Shown in pieces: positions 1 through 7,211 of a stretch of 24,046 nucleotides of DNA; within the stretch, counting starts at the first letter, position 1, and each line of letters opens with the position of its first letter. The stretch covers positions 1-24,046 of the IMG/VR virus record IMGVR_UViG_3300031351_000020; one strand, 5' to 3'. The translations under genes were made by a program, and so were the position numbers. Source of the DNA: a virus. The notes beneath the pieces were generated by a model that was given only the letters and a program-made list of their open reading frames with translations, was not told the DNA's origin and did not search any database.

Positions 1-793
1 AAATATCGTAAACGCCATCATGCGATCCAGAATCATCCCAATCAATGCAGCATTGATCGACTTCGTCTTCGTTTAATCCGGCAGAATAAATTCTAAAATT
101 CATCCCATCCCACGTAGGCCACTCAATCCCCTCGCTAGGATATATAATATTGTTATCGTAAAGATAGAGGAGATTCAAGTTAGTCAATCCTGCCAAAGGC
201 GAGATATCGCTGATACTATTGTTGTTAAGGTAAATATGTGTCAGATTGATCAATCCCGCCAAAGGCGAGATATCAACAATGTTATTATTATGACATAAAA
301 AATAGTTTAAATTTATCAATTCTGCTATAAATGAGATGTCAACAATATTATTATAATTAATCGAAAAATATTTTAAATTTATCAATTCTGCTATAAATGA
401 GATGTCAACAATAAAATTAGTATTGGCTGAAAGATGAGAAACTTTATAAAAATCACCATAAACTTTTATCGTCCACGTTCCTGCATTATATTCATGATTG
501 ACATTAACACCACCCGTCACTAGCACAAACTTCTCAAATATAGAACCATCACCCCAATCAACCAATATATTTCCACTCACACCTTTCCATATCGACGCAA
601 AAGATATTTTCGAATGAGTTATTGATACATACTTATTTTCACATAAAATACCGCCAGAATACACACGATTGCCTGGTGCGGAACCATCGAGTAAAACACC
701 CCCACTGTAGACTCGCTTTCCCGGTAATCCTCGTCCGTCGATCAGGACACCGCCAGAATACACAGAGGGTCGTTTTGCGCCTGACGTACTCAT
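1..793 (-). CDS. Leucine-rich-repeat phage surface/tail-tip protein (partial, runs off left edge)
   Basis: This open frame starts at ATG 793, overlapping the TAA stop of the upstream gene by one base (TAATG), and has no stop before base 1, so 264 codons are visible. Three parts can be read. Residues 11-54 hold three copies of a VYSGG(V/I)L module of about 16-17 residues. Residues 60-115 form a surface-protein-like domain with WGDGS near 80-84 and HEYNAGTWTIKVYG at 100-113, as found before LRRs in BspA-type proteins. Residues 128-215 are four 22-residue leucine-rich repeats with IVDIS(F/P)(I/L)AxL cores, of the internalin/LRR_4 type. A DGVYD motif follows near the edge. The LRR DNA is far more AT-rich than the rest of the window. 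As last visible gene of the late operon it is probably displayed at the tail tip for binding; that role is inference. A carried host-interaction protein is the alternative. Confidence 0.8.
   Translation of the reverse strand, partial: MSTSGAKRPSVYSGGVLIDGRGLPGKRVYSGGVLLDGSAPGNRVYSGGILCENKYVSITHSKISFASIWKGVSGNILVDWGDGSIFEKFVLVTGGVNVNHEYNAGTWTIKVYGDFYKVSHLSANTNFIVDISFIAELINLKYFSINYNNIVDISFIAELINLNYFLCHNNNIVDISPLAGLINLTHIYLNNNSISDISPLAGLTNLNLLYLYDNNIIYPSEGIEWPTWDGMNFRIYSAGLNEDEVDQCCIDWDDSGSHDGVYDI
128..390 (-). repeat. 66-bp tandem repeats encoding 22-residue leucine-rich repeats
   Basis: Four consecutive 66-bp units encode the LRRs. A 41-bp block is identical at 306-346 and 372-412, exactly one period apart. 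The two units nearer the left edge (around 182-280) resemble each other but differ from this pair at third positions and in the S-P-L-A-G core. Identity at DNA level in the first two units suggests a recent duplication. The limits given cover the repeat core approximately. Confidence 0.8.
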
Positions 794-1389
794 TAGTCAC
801 GGTAGATCGCAGCAGAAAATTCCGCATTCGACCCATCCAATAGAGATACATCGTCGGTGTTATCGTGATAGATCTCAAATATTTCATTGGCATAAATGTA
901 GCATAAATCCATCACAACCAAAAAATCAAAATCTTCACTTTCCCAAGGTTTTATCGCATGGGCAAATCGTGCCTCTCCATTGATGATCAGATAGTTATCG
1001 CCAGGATTCCACGCGTCATTTGTACCGCCTGCGATGGTAGCAGTCACGCTGGTTTCGTCATTATCTGTGATTTCCCCAACGCTTCCGTCCGTTAGATTGT
1101 AGACGCGTTTTCCTATCAACGCGTCTACCGACCAGCCCGCGTCAGAGTCCACCAGCGCCGCCGCAGACAGACCACCGTCGTGAGCACCAACCGAATCGCG
1201 CGCCTTGATCGATAGGAAGATTTTTTCCTCAGACGTCACGGCGCCATCCAACAGCAGGTAAACCGTGTTGATTTTCAATCGGTCTGCGAGCGACGTGACC
1301 GGCGCTTCTGAATATTCGTTTTCTCGAAACAGATCCAGCGGTATTCCGAGTGGAATTCCAGCAGAAGCCGATATCATTCTTCTGGTCAT
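793..1389 (-). CDS. Hypothetical virion-associated protein, 198 aa
   Basis: The start at ATG 1389 follows a strong AAGGAGG site seven bases upstream and lies just after the stop of the preceding 489-aa gene. A longer in-frame extension exists but overlaps that gene and lacks its own ribosome site. Residues about 85-140 (DSDAGWSVDALIGKRVYN, then TDGSVGEITDNDETSVTAT and a GDNYLIING strand) have the alternating beta-rich pattern of repeat modules in phage tail and decoration proteins. No enzymatic motif is visible. It sits between a putative tail protein and the LRR gene, with a one-base overlap to the latter, so a structural or adaptor role at the tail tip is the best guess. The family is not recognised. 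Confidence 0.7.
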   Translation of the reverse strand: MTRRMISASAGIPLGIPLDLFRENEYSEAPVTSLADRLKINTVYLLLDGAVTSEEKIFLSIKARDSVGAHDGGLSAAALVDSDAGWSVDALIGKRVYNLTDGSVGEITDNDETSVTATIAGGTNDAWNPGDNYLIINGEARFAHAIKPWESEDFDFLVVMDLCYIYANEIFEIYHDNTDDVSLLDGSNAEFSAAIYRD

Positions 1390-1402
1390 AATGACCTCCT
1401 TT

Positions 1403-2872
1403 TTACCTCGCCATCGGATTGCATATCCGATACAATCTGCCACCTCTAAATGATGCCCACATGTCTCGTCCATCGAAGAGCAGACGACCAATCGGACCGT
1501 CGACAGACAATCCCCACCAATCCAAATACACTCGATCAGGCACGATGTCGTCGTAGTTGTCGACGCCAGCGTTACCGCCTCGCCTGCCGAACCACCCAAG
1601 AGGGACTTTGCAGACCGTAGCCACCGGCTCGTCCCGTGCCAGGTCGTATCCAACGAGATGAAACCACGCGTTAAGGCCATCATGTCCCGACATAAGCGAA
1701 TATTCGCCATGTACTATCATCGGGAAATACGTAAACGGTGTAATCTTCCGTGTCCCAGATGACGCATCATCGAGCTTTCTAAACTGATTAATCTCACCAT
1801 CGGCATTGTGCACAAGGACAACTCCATTCGGCCCTCCGACATTGAGAAGTCCCTTGAAGTGCTTGTGGGCGTCAGAATCATTCACACCACTGGCAAGCGT
1901 ATTCAACGAGTAGTCAGATGTCGTTGGATTCGTAATTTTTGCCGACGCGAGGTAGAATGTCAACGTGCTAATGCCAACCTTTCCGATCCAAAATACGTGA
2001 TAACCGTCTGAGACGATATTCCCATAGTGCGTCATGCTACCGAGGATAGTGTAGGCCGCGTTGTTTCCATTTCCCTTTGCGACGGCGCCAGTAGTTTTCG
2101 CAATAATGGCCACACCATTTGTACTAACAGCCCGCGGAATACTCACGGCGACAGTAGCCCCACTCGCCACAATGATTTTGATATATTCGACATCGTCGTC
2201 ATCGGTGACCGTTTCTCCTATAGCAACGTCCCAAATGTAGGATCCACTGAAATTTTGAACGTCATATTTGGACACACGGAGAGAGTCATCGGCAGCCACC
2301 CGATAAACGACATATAGATACCTCGCATCTGAGCATACACCGAGCACATCGGATGGTGTTGAGTTGTAAGAAATGCCGAGCGGAGACCCGAGACTCAAAG
2401 GCCAGTCGTAATCCCACGGCTCATCAATCCAGCGGACGGCATTATCATCACACGCCAAAAACAAAACCGGCTTATCCTTCGGGTAGGACCACCCGACGCA
2501 AGAATCGATTACCGTGTGACCCACATTGAGAAAGTTAGGATCATCGCCAGGAGCCTGCCATTGCTCATTCGGAAGTCCAGAGCAAACATCATCTTTGTAG
2601 GCGTGAGGTGGACGGGTAGTACCGTTGACCAAACTTCTCAAACCGATCATTCGTTGACACGCGAGCGCCGTGTCAACTGTTCCATTGGGAGAGATGCCCG
2701 TGTAGGAGTCAAGCGCCTGGAAAAACGCCTCCATCTGATTAGCCCATTGAATCTCAACAGGAGTGCCGTCATCAGCCCCCTCGATAGTCTCATTTTTAAA
2801 CGATCCCTCTGGATAGGTCGAGGATGCAGGTGTGGCTCGGCCGGGGTACAGCGCTGGAAGTGATTTTGTCAT
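1403..2872 (-). CDS. Putative tail fibre/tip protein, 489 aa
   Basis: The frame starts at ATG 2872, overlapping the stop of the holin-like gene (ATGA), and ends 13 bases before the next start. The N-terminal 75 residues (LPALYPGRATPASSTYPEG near 5-23, ADDGTPVEIQWANQMEAFFQALD near 33-55) look like a virion-attachment module. The remainder is beta-rich, with repeated strand-turn units such as DKPVLFLACDDNAVRWI and DARYLYVVYRV, and a C-terminal DGRDMWASFRGGRLYRI. This pattern suggests a beta-propeller-like fold, which is inference. No catalytic motif is evident. The location after the lysis-like genes and before two more surface-type genes suggests a second receptor-binding or decorating tail component. 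No named family is recognised with certainty. Confidence 0.7.
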   Translation of the reverse strand: MTKSLPALYPGRATPASSTYPEGSFKNETIEGADDGTPVEIQWANQMEAFFQALDSYTGISPNGTVDTALACQRMIGLRSLVNGTTRPPHAYKDDVCSGLPNEQWQAPGDDPNFLNVGHTVIDSCVGWSYPKDKPVLFLACDDNAVRWIDEPWDYDWPLSLGSPLGISYNSTPSDVLGVCSDARYLYVVYRVAADDSLRVSKYDVQNFSGSYIWDVAIGETVTDDDDVEYIKIIVASGATVAVSIPRAVSTNGVAIIAKTTGAVAKGNGNNAAYTILGSMTHYGNIVSDGYHVFWIGKVGISTLTFYLASAKITNPTTSDYSLNTLASGVNDSDAHKHFKGLLNVGGPNGVVLVHNADGEINQFRKLDDASSGTRKITPFTYFPMIVHGEYSLMSGHDGLNAWFHLVGYDLARDEPVATVCKVPLGWFGRRGGNAGVDNYDDIVPDRVYLDWWGLSVDGPIGRLLFDGRDMWASFRGGRLYRICNPMAR

Positions 2873-3051
2873 TTGACAATCCCATTGTCAGTTACGAGCC
2901 TGAGAGCCAGTGTAAGCAGACCGCATACCGCCACGACATACGATTCTTGAATCAGGTTTTCAGCCACCAGGTGAGCGCCGATGGGCGACAGGAGCTCGAG
3001 CAGCCCCACCCATAGTGTTTTTGATTGATACCATTTTTTTGTCTGATTCAT
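2869..3051 (-). CDS. Small holin-like membrane protein, 60 aa
   Basis: The start at ATG 3051 has a GGGAGG ribosome site and overlaps the upstream stop (ATGA); the stop likewise overlaps the next start. The protein has a charged N-terminus with KKWYQSKTLWVG (residues 5-16), a hydrophobic stretch at about 13-31, a second at about 38-52, and ends LRLVTDNGIVK. This W-Q-S-K-T(L/I)W plus LRLVT arrangement is common in small phage membrane proteins placed in lysis cassettes. One or two membrane spans are plausible. A holin role is inferred from size, hydrophobicity and neighbours; no functional motif proves it. Confidence 0.6.
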   Translation of the reverse strand: MNQTKKWYQSKTLWVGLLELLSPIGAHLVAENLIQESYVVAVCGLLTLALRLVTDNGIVK

Positions 3052-3656
3052 GATGACCTCCCGTCGTATCCAAACGACTTCAAAATCTCGATTGCATGTC
3101 TAGCCGCCGGTTGTGTTGGCCGCCAGTTTTCTCCCTGGGCCAGCACCGCCTCGCGCCTGGTAGTACATCCCTCGGTAAACACTCTCGCTGCGCTCTCCTT
3201 CCAGATCAGATATTGATTCGCTGAGAGCTTTGGAAGATCGTATTGACCTGACCGCCAGTATTGCAGCTCGGCCTCGGCCGTATTCGGTTCCCCCTCTGCA
3301 TGGGCACGGAACGTCTGGTCCATCACGTAGCACTTCGCCCAATTCAGCGAACTTTTTGGATACCCGCGCACGTCGAACGCGTGTTGACACTCGTGGGTGA
3401 TGACATCCTCCTGATACTGAGGAGTGAGCTCGGTTGTACCCAACTCAAATGGCAAAACCACAAAGCAGACATCGCCCGCGCACAGACAGCACGGCCGCAG
3501 CTCATCGCGCAGCCTATCGATGTGCTTTTGGTACTGCTTTTTCATCCGGCGATAGGTCCACGCCGCGATCCAGTTGAGTTGAGATTCATCAACGATATGG
3601 ACATCACAGCGCCTCTCCATATCACGCGCAAAATTCACAACCTCGGAATGACTCAT
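3048..3656 (-). CDS. Putative zinc metallopeptidase (HEXXH) in lysis-like cassette, 202 aa
   Basis: The start at ATG 3656 has a GAGGTGA site four bases upstream and overlaps the lipoprotein stop (ATGA). A nine-residue longer reading lacks such a site. The key motif is HECQH at residues 88-92 within VITHECQHAFDV, a match to the HEXXH zinc-binding signature of gluzincin/metzincin-type peptidases. Acidic residues in FRAHAEGEPNTAEAELQYW (117-134) could supply the third ligand. A C-C-x-C cluster lies at 56-59. No signal peptide is seen. The gene lies between a lipoprotein and a holin-like protein, where an endolysin is usually found, and no lysozyme, amidase or transglycosylase is visible elsewhere in the window. 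Whether it cuts peptidoglycan peptides, a virion protein or a host protein is unknown. Confidence 0.65.
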   Translation of the reverse strand: MSHSEVVNFARDMERRCDVHIVDESQLNWIAAWTYRRMKKQYQKHIDRLRDELRPCCLCAGDVCFVVLPFELGTTELTPQYQEDVITHECQHAFDVRGYPKSSLNWAKCYVMDQTFRAHAEGEPNTAEAELQYWRSGQYDLPKLSANQYLIWKESAARVFTEGCTTRREAVLAQGENWRPTQPAARHAIEILKSFGYDGRSS

Positions 3657-3874
3657 GGCGTCACCTCGTCTCTCAGTACACATCGGACAACCGTGTCATC
3701 CTGTTGCAGCTCACAGGCCATCCCAGCGGCCTCACAGTCCATGTCGGGGTACCAGTGGCCACCCTCGCACCTCTGGGCCTCCCCATCAGCACATCGGACC
3801 GCCTTTGGTGTCTGACACGGTGGATAGGCAACACCACCACATCCGAGTACAAAAGCAAAAATAATCCATTTCAT
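3653..3874 (-). CDS. Cysteine-rich predicted lipoprotein, 73 aa (spanin-like position)
   Basis: The preferred start is ATG 3874, seven bases after an AAGGAG site; an ATG at 3880 lies too close to that site. The N-terminus MKWIIFAFVLGC is a short hydrophobic signal ending in a lipobox-like VLGC with Cys12 as the candidate lipidated residue. Six more cysteines follow at about 20, 28, 36, 47, 54 and 65, which could form three disulfides in the periplasm. The stop overlaps the metallopeptidase start (ATGA), implying coupled expression. In Gram-negative phages, small lipoproteins here are often outer-membrane spanins. This one is not proline-rich like Rz1, so that role is uncertain. Confidence 0.6.
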   Translation of the reverse strand: MKWIIFAFVLGCGGVAYPPCQTPKAVRCADGEAQRCEGGHWYPDMDCEAAGMACELQQDDTVVRCVLRDEVTP

Positions 3875-3876
3875 GG

Positions 3877-4278
3877 TCATTCTCCTTCCACGAGGATCCC
3901 GAGTTGCTCGAGCGCAACCGAAAAGTTTTCATTCAAAACGGCCAGTTTCTCGTCGTCCAACGACTCTCGAGCCTCGGACAGGTGAGCCAGTGTGCCGCAG
4001 ATTTTACCCAGCGTGATTCGGTATGGATCCCATTCGACCTCGAGCTCGAGCCATTCCGCGAGGGCCTCCCGACCCTGCTTTTGTTTTTCCTCATCAACAT
4101 TTTTTTCCATGGCCAATGACAACGGCGGATCCTGGGCCTGTTCTCGAAACGGCTTCAGCGCCTTTGTGATACGCTCTAGGTTCCTCATGATGGCATAGTT
4201 GGTTGGGATGTTCCCTCGCCAGCGAGCATCTACCAGGATCGCCTCTCCTCCAATAAGTTCATTCACTTTACTTTTCAT
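3877..4278 (-). CDS. Hypothetical phage protein, 133 aa, helical
   Basis: The start at ATG 4278 has a GGAGG site five bases upstream; an upstream reading of 18 more residues would overlap the GT25 gene and lacks this support. The protein is mostly charged and helical: YAIMRNLERITKALKPFREQAQ (about 46-67) and LSEARESLDDEKLAVLNENF (about 99-118) look amphipathic. No signal peptide, membrane span or catalytic motif is visible. The N-terminal part faintly resembles small phage proteins of the DUF1617 type; this is only an impression. It lies directly upstream of the lipoprotein-metallopeptidase-holin genes, so it may belong to the same unit. Confidence 0.6.
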   Translation of the reverse strand: MKSKVNELIGGEAILVDARWRGNIPTNYAIMRNLERITKALKPFREQAQDPPLSLAMEKNVDEEKQKQGREALAEWLELEVEWDPYRITLGKICGTLAHLSEARESLDDEKLAVLNENFSVALEQLGILVEGE

Positions 4279-4288
4279 TTCCGCCTCC

Positions 4289-5038
4289 TCATCGTATATC
4301 CCGCCATGGGTCCATCCATGGCTTTGTCCCACCGGCCGTCATGGTCGATTTCTTTGCGTATTCGGAATGCCTTATCCATCCTTCGCTCGGCTTGGCCCGG
4401 GCCTCGAATTTTTCATCAATCAATGGCACTCCGCGCTTTGCCCATTTCTTGTCCAATCCATGCTCGGCGAGCAGCTTGAAGCAACACACAGATATCTGAA
4501 AATCGGACAGAAACACGATGGGGAACATGGCAGATAGCGCTATCTCGGCGGCCCTGCGATTGATCATGTACCCCATGAGAGTTCGTGACAGCCAGACGCG
4601 ATTTTCATCTTTGACACGCAGCCGGTCCCCTGGGTGGTCCGCCGAGCACAGATAGAGCATGTCATAGTTTTTCGGCGGGCTGATATTGGAGATATTCATT
4701 CCTTTAACGGTCGGTTCCACGTCATCTTCTAGGATTATGCACCATTCATCGTTTGTCGATAAAAACGTTTTTAGAGCATCACGGTGACCCATATTGCAGC
4801 CCACGGCAGCAGGGGACAACCGGCTGTGTTCGTGCAACACATTATCATCTACCAATTTTGCCCGAGCGTCCGGACGCCATATCGAGCGTCCCATATCGTC
4901 ATACTCCCCTGGCTCCCCCCATAACGCGATTCCATCAACTCCAGATACCCGGACAAGCGTATTCCGCTCGAAAGCCGCCTGCATCGCGCGTCTACGATCT
5001 TGGGAGCGGTCTAAATTAATGTAATAAGCTCTCATCAT
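4289..5038 (-). CDS. Glycosyltransferase family 25 (LPS-type) protein, 249 aa
   Basis: The N-terminus MMRAYYINLDRSQDRRRAM followed by RVSGVDG matches the opening of GT25 enzymes. AVGCNMGHRDALK at about 78-90 and CIILEDDVEP at 100-109 match their conserved central region; the EDD acts as the acidic nucleotide-sugar/metal site in this family. Such enzymes transfer galactose or related sugars to lipooligosaccharide or protein in the cytoplasm. The length is close to the family's usual 200-260 residues, and the active-site motif looks intact. The start overlaps the fibre gene stop (ATGA); an ATG three bases later is possible. Lying between a fibre and the lysis-like cassette, it could modify host surface sugar or glycosylate virion proteins. 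The substrate is unknown. Confidence 0.85.
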   Translation of the reverse strand: MMRAYYINLDRSQDRRRAMQAAFERNTLVRVSGVDGIALWGEPGEYDDMGRSIWRPDARAKLVDDNVLHEHSRLSPAAVGCNMGHRDALKTFLSTNDEWCIILEDDVEPTVKGMNISNISPPKNYDMLYLCSADHPGDRLRVKDENRVWLSRTLMGYMINRRAAEIALSAMFPIVFLSDFQISVCCFKLLAEHGLDKKWAKRGVPLIDEKFEARAKPSEGWIRHSEYAKKSTMTAGGTKPWMDPWRDIR

Positions 5039-6387
5039 CCCCCCGTCCCCGATACGTAGAAATCAGTATGTAACTGCAAACCGGCTCTGACGTGCACTAA
5101 CCAATTTATGGTGGTAAACGGCGATGCGTGTCCTATAACCTCAATCTCAACAACGTTATCGGTGTCGTCTACTTGTATCCCCCAAGAACCTAGTGTCTCC
5201 CCATCTCCACGAATCTGAATTGTCTCTAATTTGCTCTGGATCATATAGGCGTTAAAATCCGGTTCTGTTCTCATCACTACTATCGGAAATCTATACCACG
5301 CAAATCCCTCTTTAGCTCCAGCTCCTGCCTGGTCTGTAGAAATCAATAATTCTACAATATAGGTCTGTATACATTCGTCGGGACACCACAATGGAGAATC
5401 GCTATCAGACGCGTTGAATTTCATAATAGTATTGGTATCATCGGTCGTTCTCGCCTGTAGGATCATGCCATCCATCCCCTGAGAGCTATAATCCCCGTTC
5501 AGCTGCCCACCGGTGAAATGTTCGGCGCCGGGCCACACCGATGACGCCCCTACACCACGCGCCTCAGCATGGGCATTGGAGACCGTGCTCGTAAGACCGT
5601 ATACGCGGCTATAAGCGGCGGAAGCGAGGCAACCGTACCCCATGGCATACTGACAATTTGCATCCCCTTGAACAGTGTTGTCGTAGCCCGATACGTCGTG
5701 AAAGTTCCCTTCACCAGATATACTATTGAATGCTCCTATGACCCGACTATAAGAAGTGTCATCTAAATCATTCCCATCCCCTAGTACGAAGGAACTGTTC
5801 ACAACCTCTAATGTGTTTTTAGCACCGCTTCCGTTAATCACAAGAGATGTCCATGTCGACGTAATTGTCGGTTCATTTAGCAACAAATTATTGTTCGTTG
5901 TGTCCCAAAAAAGACCGGCCTCCCCGGTGGGAGCGCTCCCGTCAGAAAACAGGATATATCCTGCCGTCAAGGCATTCATATCCTGGAGCGACGTATATTC
6001 GGTATCGGTCAAATGGAGATATTCCCCGACAGCACCACCTTGGAGGCCTGTCAATGAGTTATGTTCAGACACTCCACCGATGGGGCCGTCCGAGAGCAGA
6101 GCATTGAGCTCAGCGACCGTCATCAGCTTCCCGGTCACGTTCCCCGCGCTGTCATGTCGCAAAAGACCTGCCTCCGATACCGTGTCCGCCCCGATGAGCT
6201 GGAGAGTATCGATCCGTGCAGGTTTATCCTTCGCGAGCCATTTTTGAACATTCCCCGCCGCGTCTTTTCCTCCATACATCCGATATCCGAGGTCGGCATC
6301 ATTGGCCGGCTCGACGGCGATTTGGGCCGGGTTGATGGCCGCGATGTAGTCGTTTATCCTGAAAATTCTTGCATCTGTTGTAGCCAC
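5035..6387 (-). CDS. Tail fibre-like protein, 450 aa
   Basis: The start is GTG 6387, four bases after AGGAGG. The N-terminal region (about 1-60) is a likely baseplate-attachment part. Around 104-130 it has EHNSLTGLQGG followed by GEYLHLTDTEYTSL, a motif typical of phage tail fibres. Residues about 200-280 contain repeated short G-(A/Y)-x-N/S units such as VIGAFNSISGEGNF and AMGYGCLASAAYSRVYG, reminiscent of YadA-like left-handed beta-roll heads, which suggests a trimer. The C-terminal 110 residues look like a separate beta-rich tip. It directly follows the Mu gp48-like baseplate gene, the usual place for the fibre. No recognisable chaperone follows it. Receptor binding is inferred. Confidence 0.75.
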   Translation of the reverse strand: MATTDARIFRINDYIAAINPAQIAVEPANDADLGYRMYGGKDAAGNVQKWLAKDKPARIDTLQLIGADTVSEAGLLRHDSAGNVTGKLMTVAELNALLSDGPIGGVSEHNSLTGLQGGAVGEYLHLTDTEYTSLQDMNALTAGYILFSDGSAPTGEAGLFWDTTNNNLLLNEPTITSTWTSLVINGSGAKNTLEVVNSSFVLGDGNDLDDTSYSRVIGAFNSISGEGNFHDVSGYDNTVQGDANCQYAMGYGCLASAAYSRVYGLTSTVSNAHAEARGVGASSVWPGAEHFTGGQLNGDYSSQGMDGMILQARTTDDTNTIMKFNASDSDSPLWCPDECIQTYIVELLISTDQAGAGAKEGFAWYRFPIVVMRTEPDFNAYMIQSKLETIQIRGDGETLGSWGIQVDDTDNVVEIEVIGHASPFTTINWLVHVRAGLQLHTDFYVSGTGG

Positions 6388-6395
6388 GTCTCCTC

Positions 6396-7211
6396 CTATG
6401 CCTGGTCGTTGATGTCATCCGCCGCGCTGATCGCGTCCTGGTATTCGGGATCTGTCTCCTCAATGACATCCTGGATATCTGTCTCGCCGTCTGGGATGAC
6501 CAACAAAACACACCGCTGTCGACACGGCTTCAGTTTGAAGATGAGATTTTCCAAAAATCGCAACCGATCCCAGTTTATCCGCGCCGGGACACCGTATACC
6601 TCCGCGCACAATACAAAATAATAGGGTGCCTCATAGGGATAATCCTCGTGCGGATACAATTTTCGATACCATTGATATCCATCAAAATGGCCAAAAAACA
6701 CGTCCCCGCTCGATTCAAATTGATCCAAATCAGATCGGTCTATCGGCCGAAACTGATTTACATAATGTTTGTCTATGCGCCCCATGTCGTTGACGAGTAG
6801 CCGGCCGCCGGCGTTGTCGACGATCCACTGAGGGGACGGGTCCCTTGGGATCGGGTATGTGGTTGAAGATGGGTCCCACCATTCGTGCATGTACAGCGAG
6901 GTGAATCCGGCAGCGTGGACCATGGCCATGAAATAGTCCGGGTCCTGGCCGCCAGTCGCCGCCCACTCGGCCTCGAGCTCCGATACCGTCAGATCCTCGG
7001 CCGCGCCGAACTGCTCCGACCAATCTAAAAGAAACGTCGTTGTCGCCGGCCACGGCTCGACAAGAATGGACGCGAGATGTTCCCTAACGAGGAGCGGCCC
7101 GGCGCCTAGCCCCTCGAAAAACTCCGTGAGCCTACGGCGGGGATTGAGCGACGCCACCCTAGAGCGGAACCCCAAGAGGTCAAAAATCTTTGTCCAGTCG
7201 CTCAGCTCCAT
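6396..7211 (-). CDS. Baseplate/tail protein, Mu gp48-like (DUF2313 type), 271 aa
   Basis: The frame starts at ATG 7211, overlapping the baseplate J gene by ten bases, and ends nine bases before the fibre start. Position directly after gp47 (baseplate J) and before the fibre is that of gp48 in Mu-like phages. The N-terminal half (LLVREHLASILVEPWPATTTFLLDWSEQFG at about 41-70, then LTVSELEAEWAATGGQ at about 74-89) fits the DUF2313/YmfQ pattern of a protein linking baseplate wedge to fibre. A PYYFVLCAEVYG helix and an acidic tail (ETDIQDVIEETDPEYQDA) follow. At 271 residues it is longer than Mu gp48, so there may be an inserted or extended C-terminal region. Confidence 0.7.
   Translation of the reverse strand: MELSDWTKIFDLLGFRSRVASLNPRRRLTEFFEGLGAGPLLVREHLASILVEPWPATTTFLLDWSEQFGAAEDLTVSELEAEWAATGGQDPDYFMAMVHAAGFTSLYMHEWWDPSSTTYPIPRDPSPQWIVDNAGGRLLVNDMGRIDKHYVNQFRPIDRSDLDQFESSGDVFFGHFDGYQWYRKLYPHEDYPYEAPYYFVLCAEVYGVPARINWDRLRFLENLIFKLKPCRQRCVLLVIPDGETDIQDVIEETDPEYQDAISAADDINDQA

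Noticed and set aside
128-412. CRISPR-like array in the AT-rich repeats at the left end
   Set aside because: The repeats have no unique spacers; they are contiguous 66-bp units that translate into regular leucine-rich repeats.
1-793. Diversity-generating retroelement target in the LRR gene
   Set aside because: No reverse transcriptase or template repeat is visible in the window, and the repeats differ by ordinary substitutions, not by adenine-specific changes against a template.
5756-6247. Long plus-strand ORF of 163 codons opposite the fibre gene
   Set aside because: It lies wholly opposite a well-supported minus-strand gene, has no good ribosome site and no recognisable domain; it is a shadow frame.
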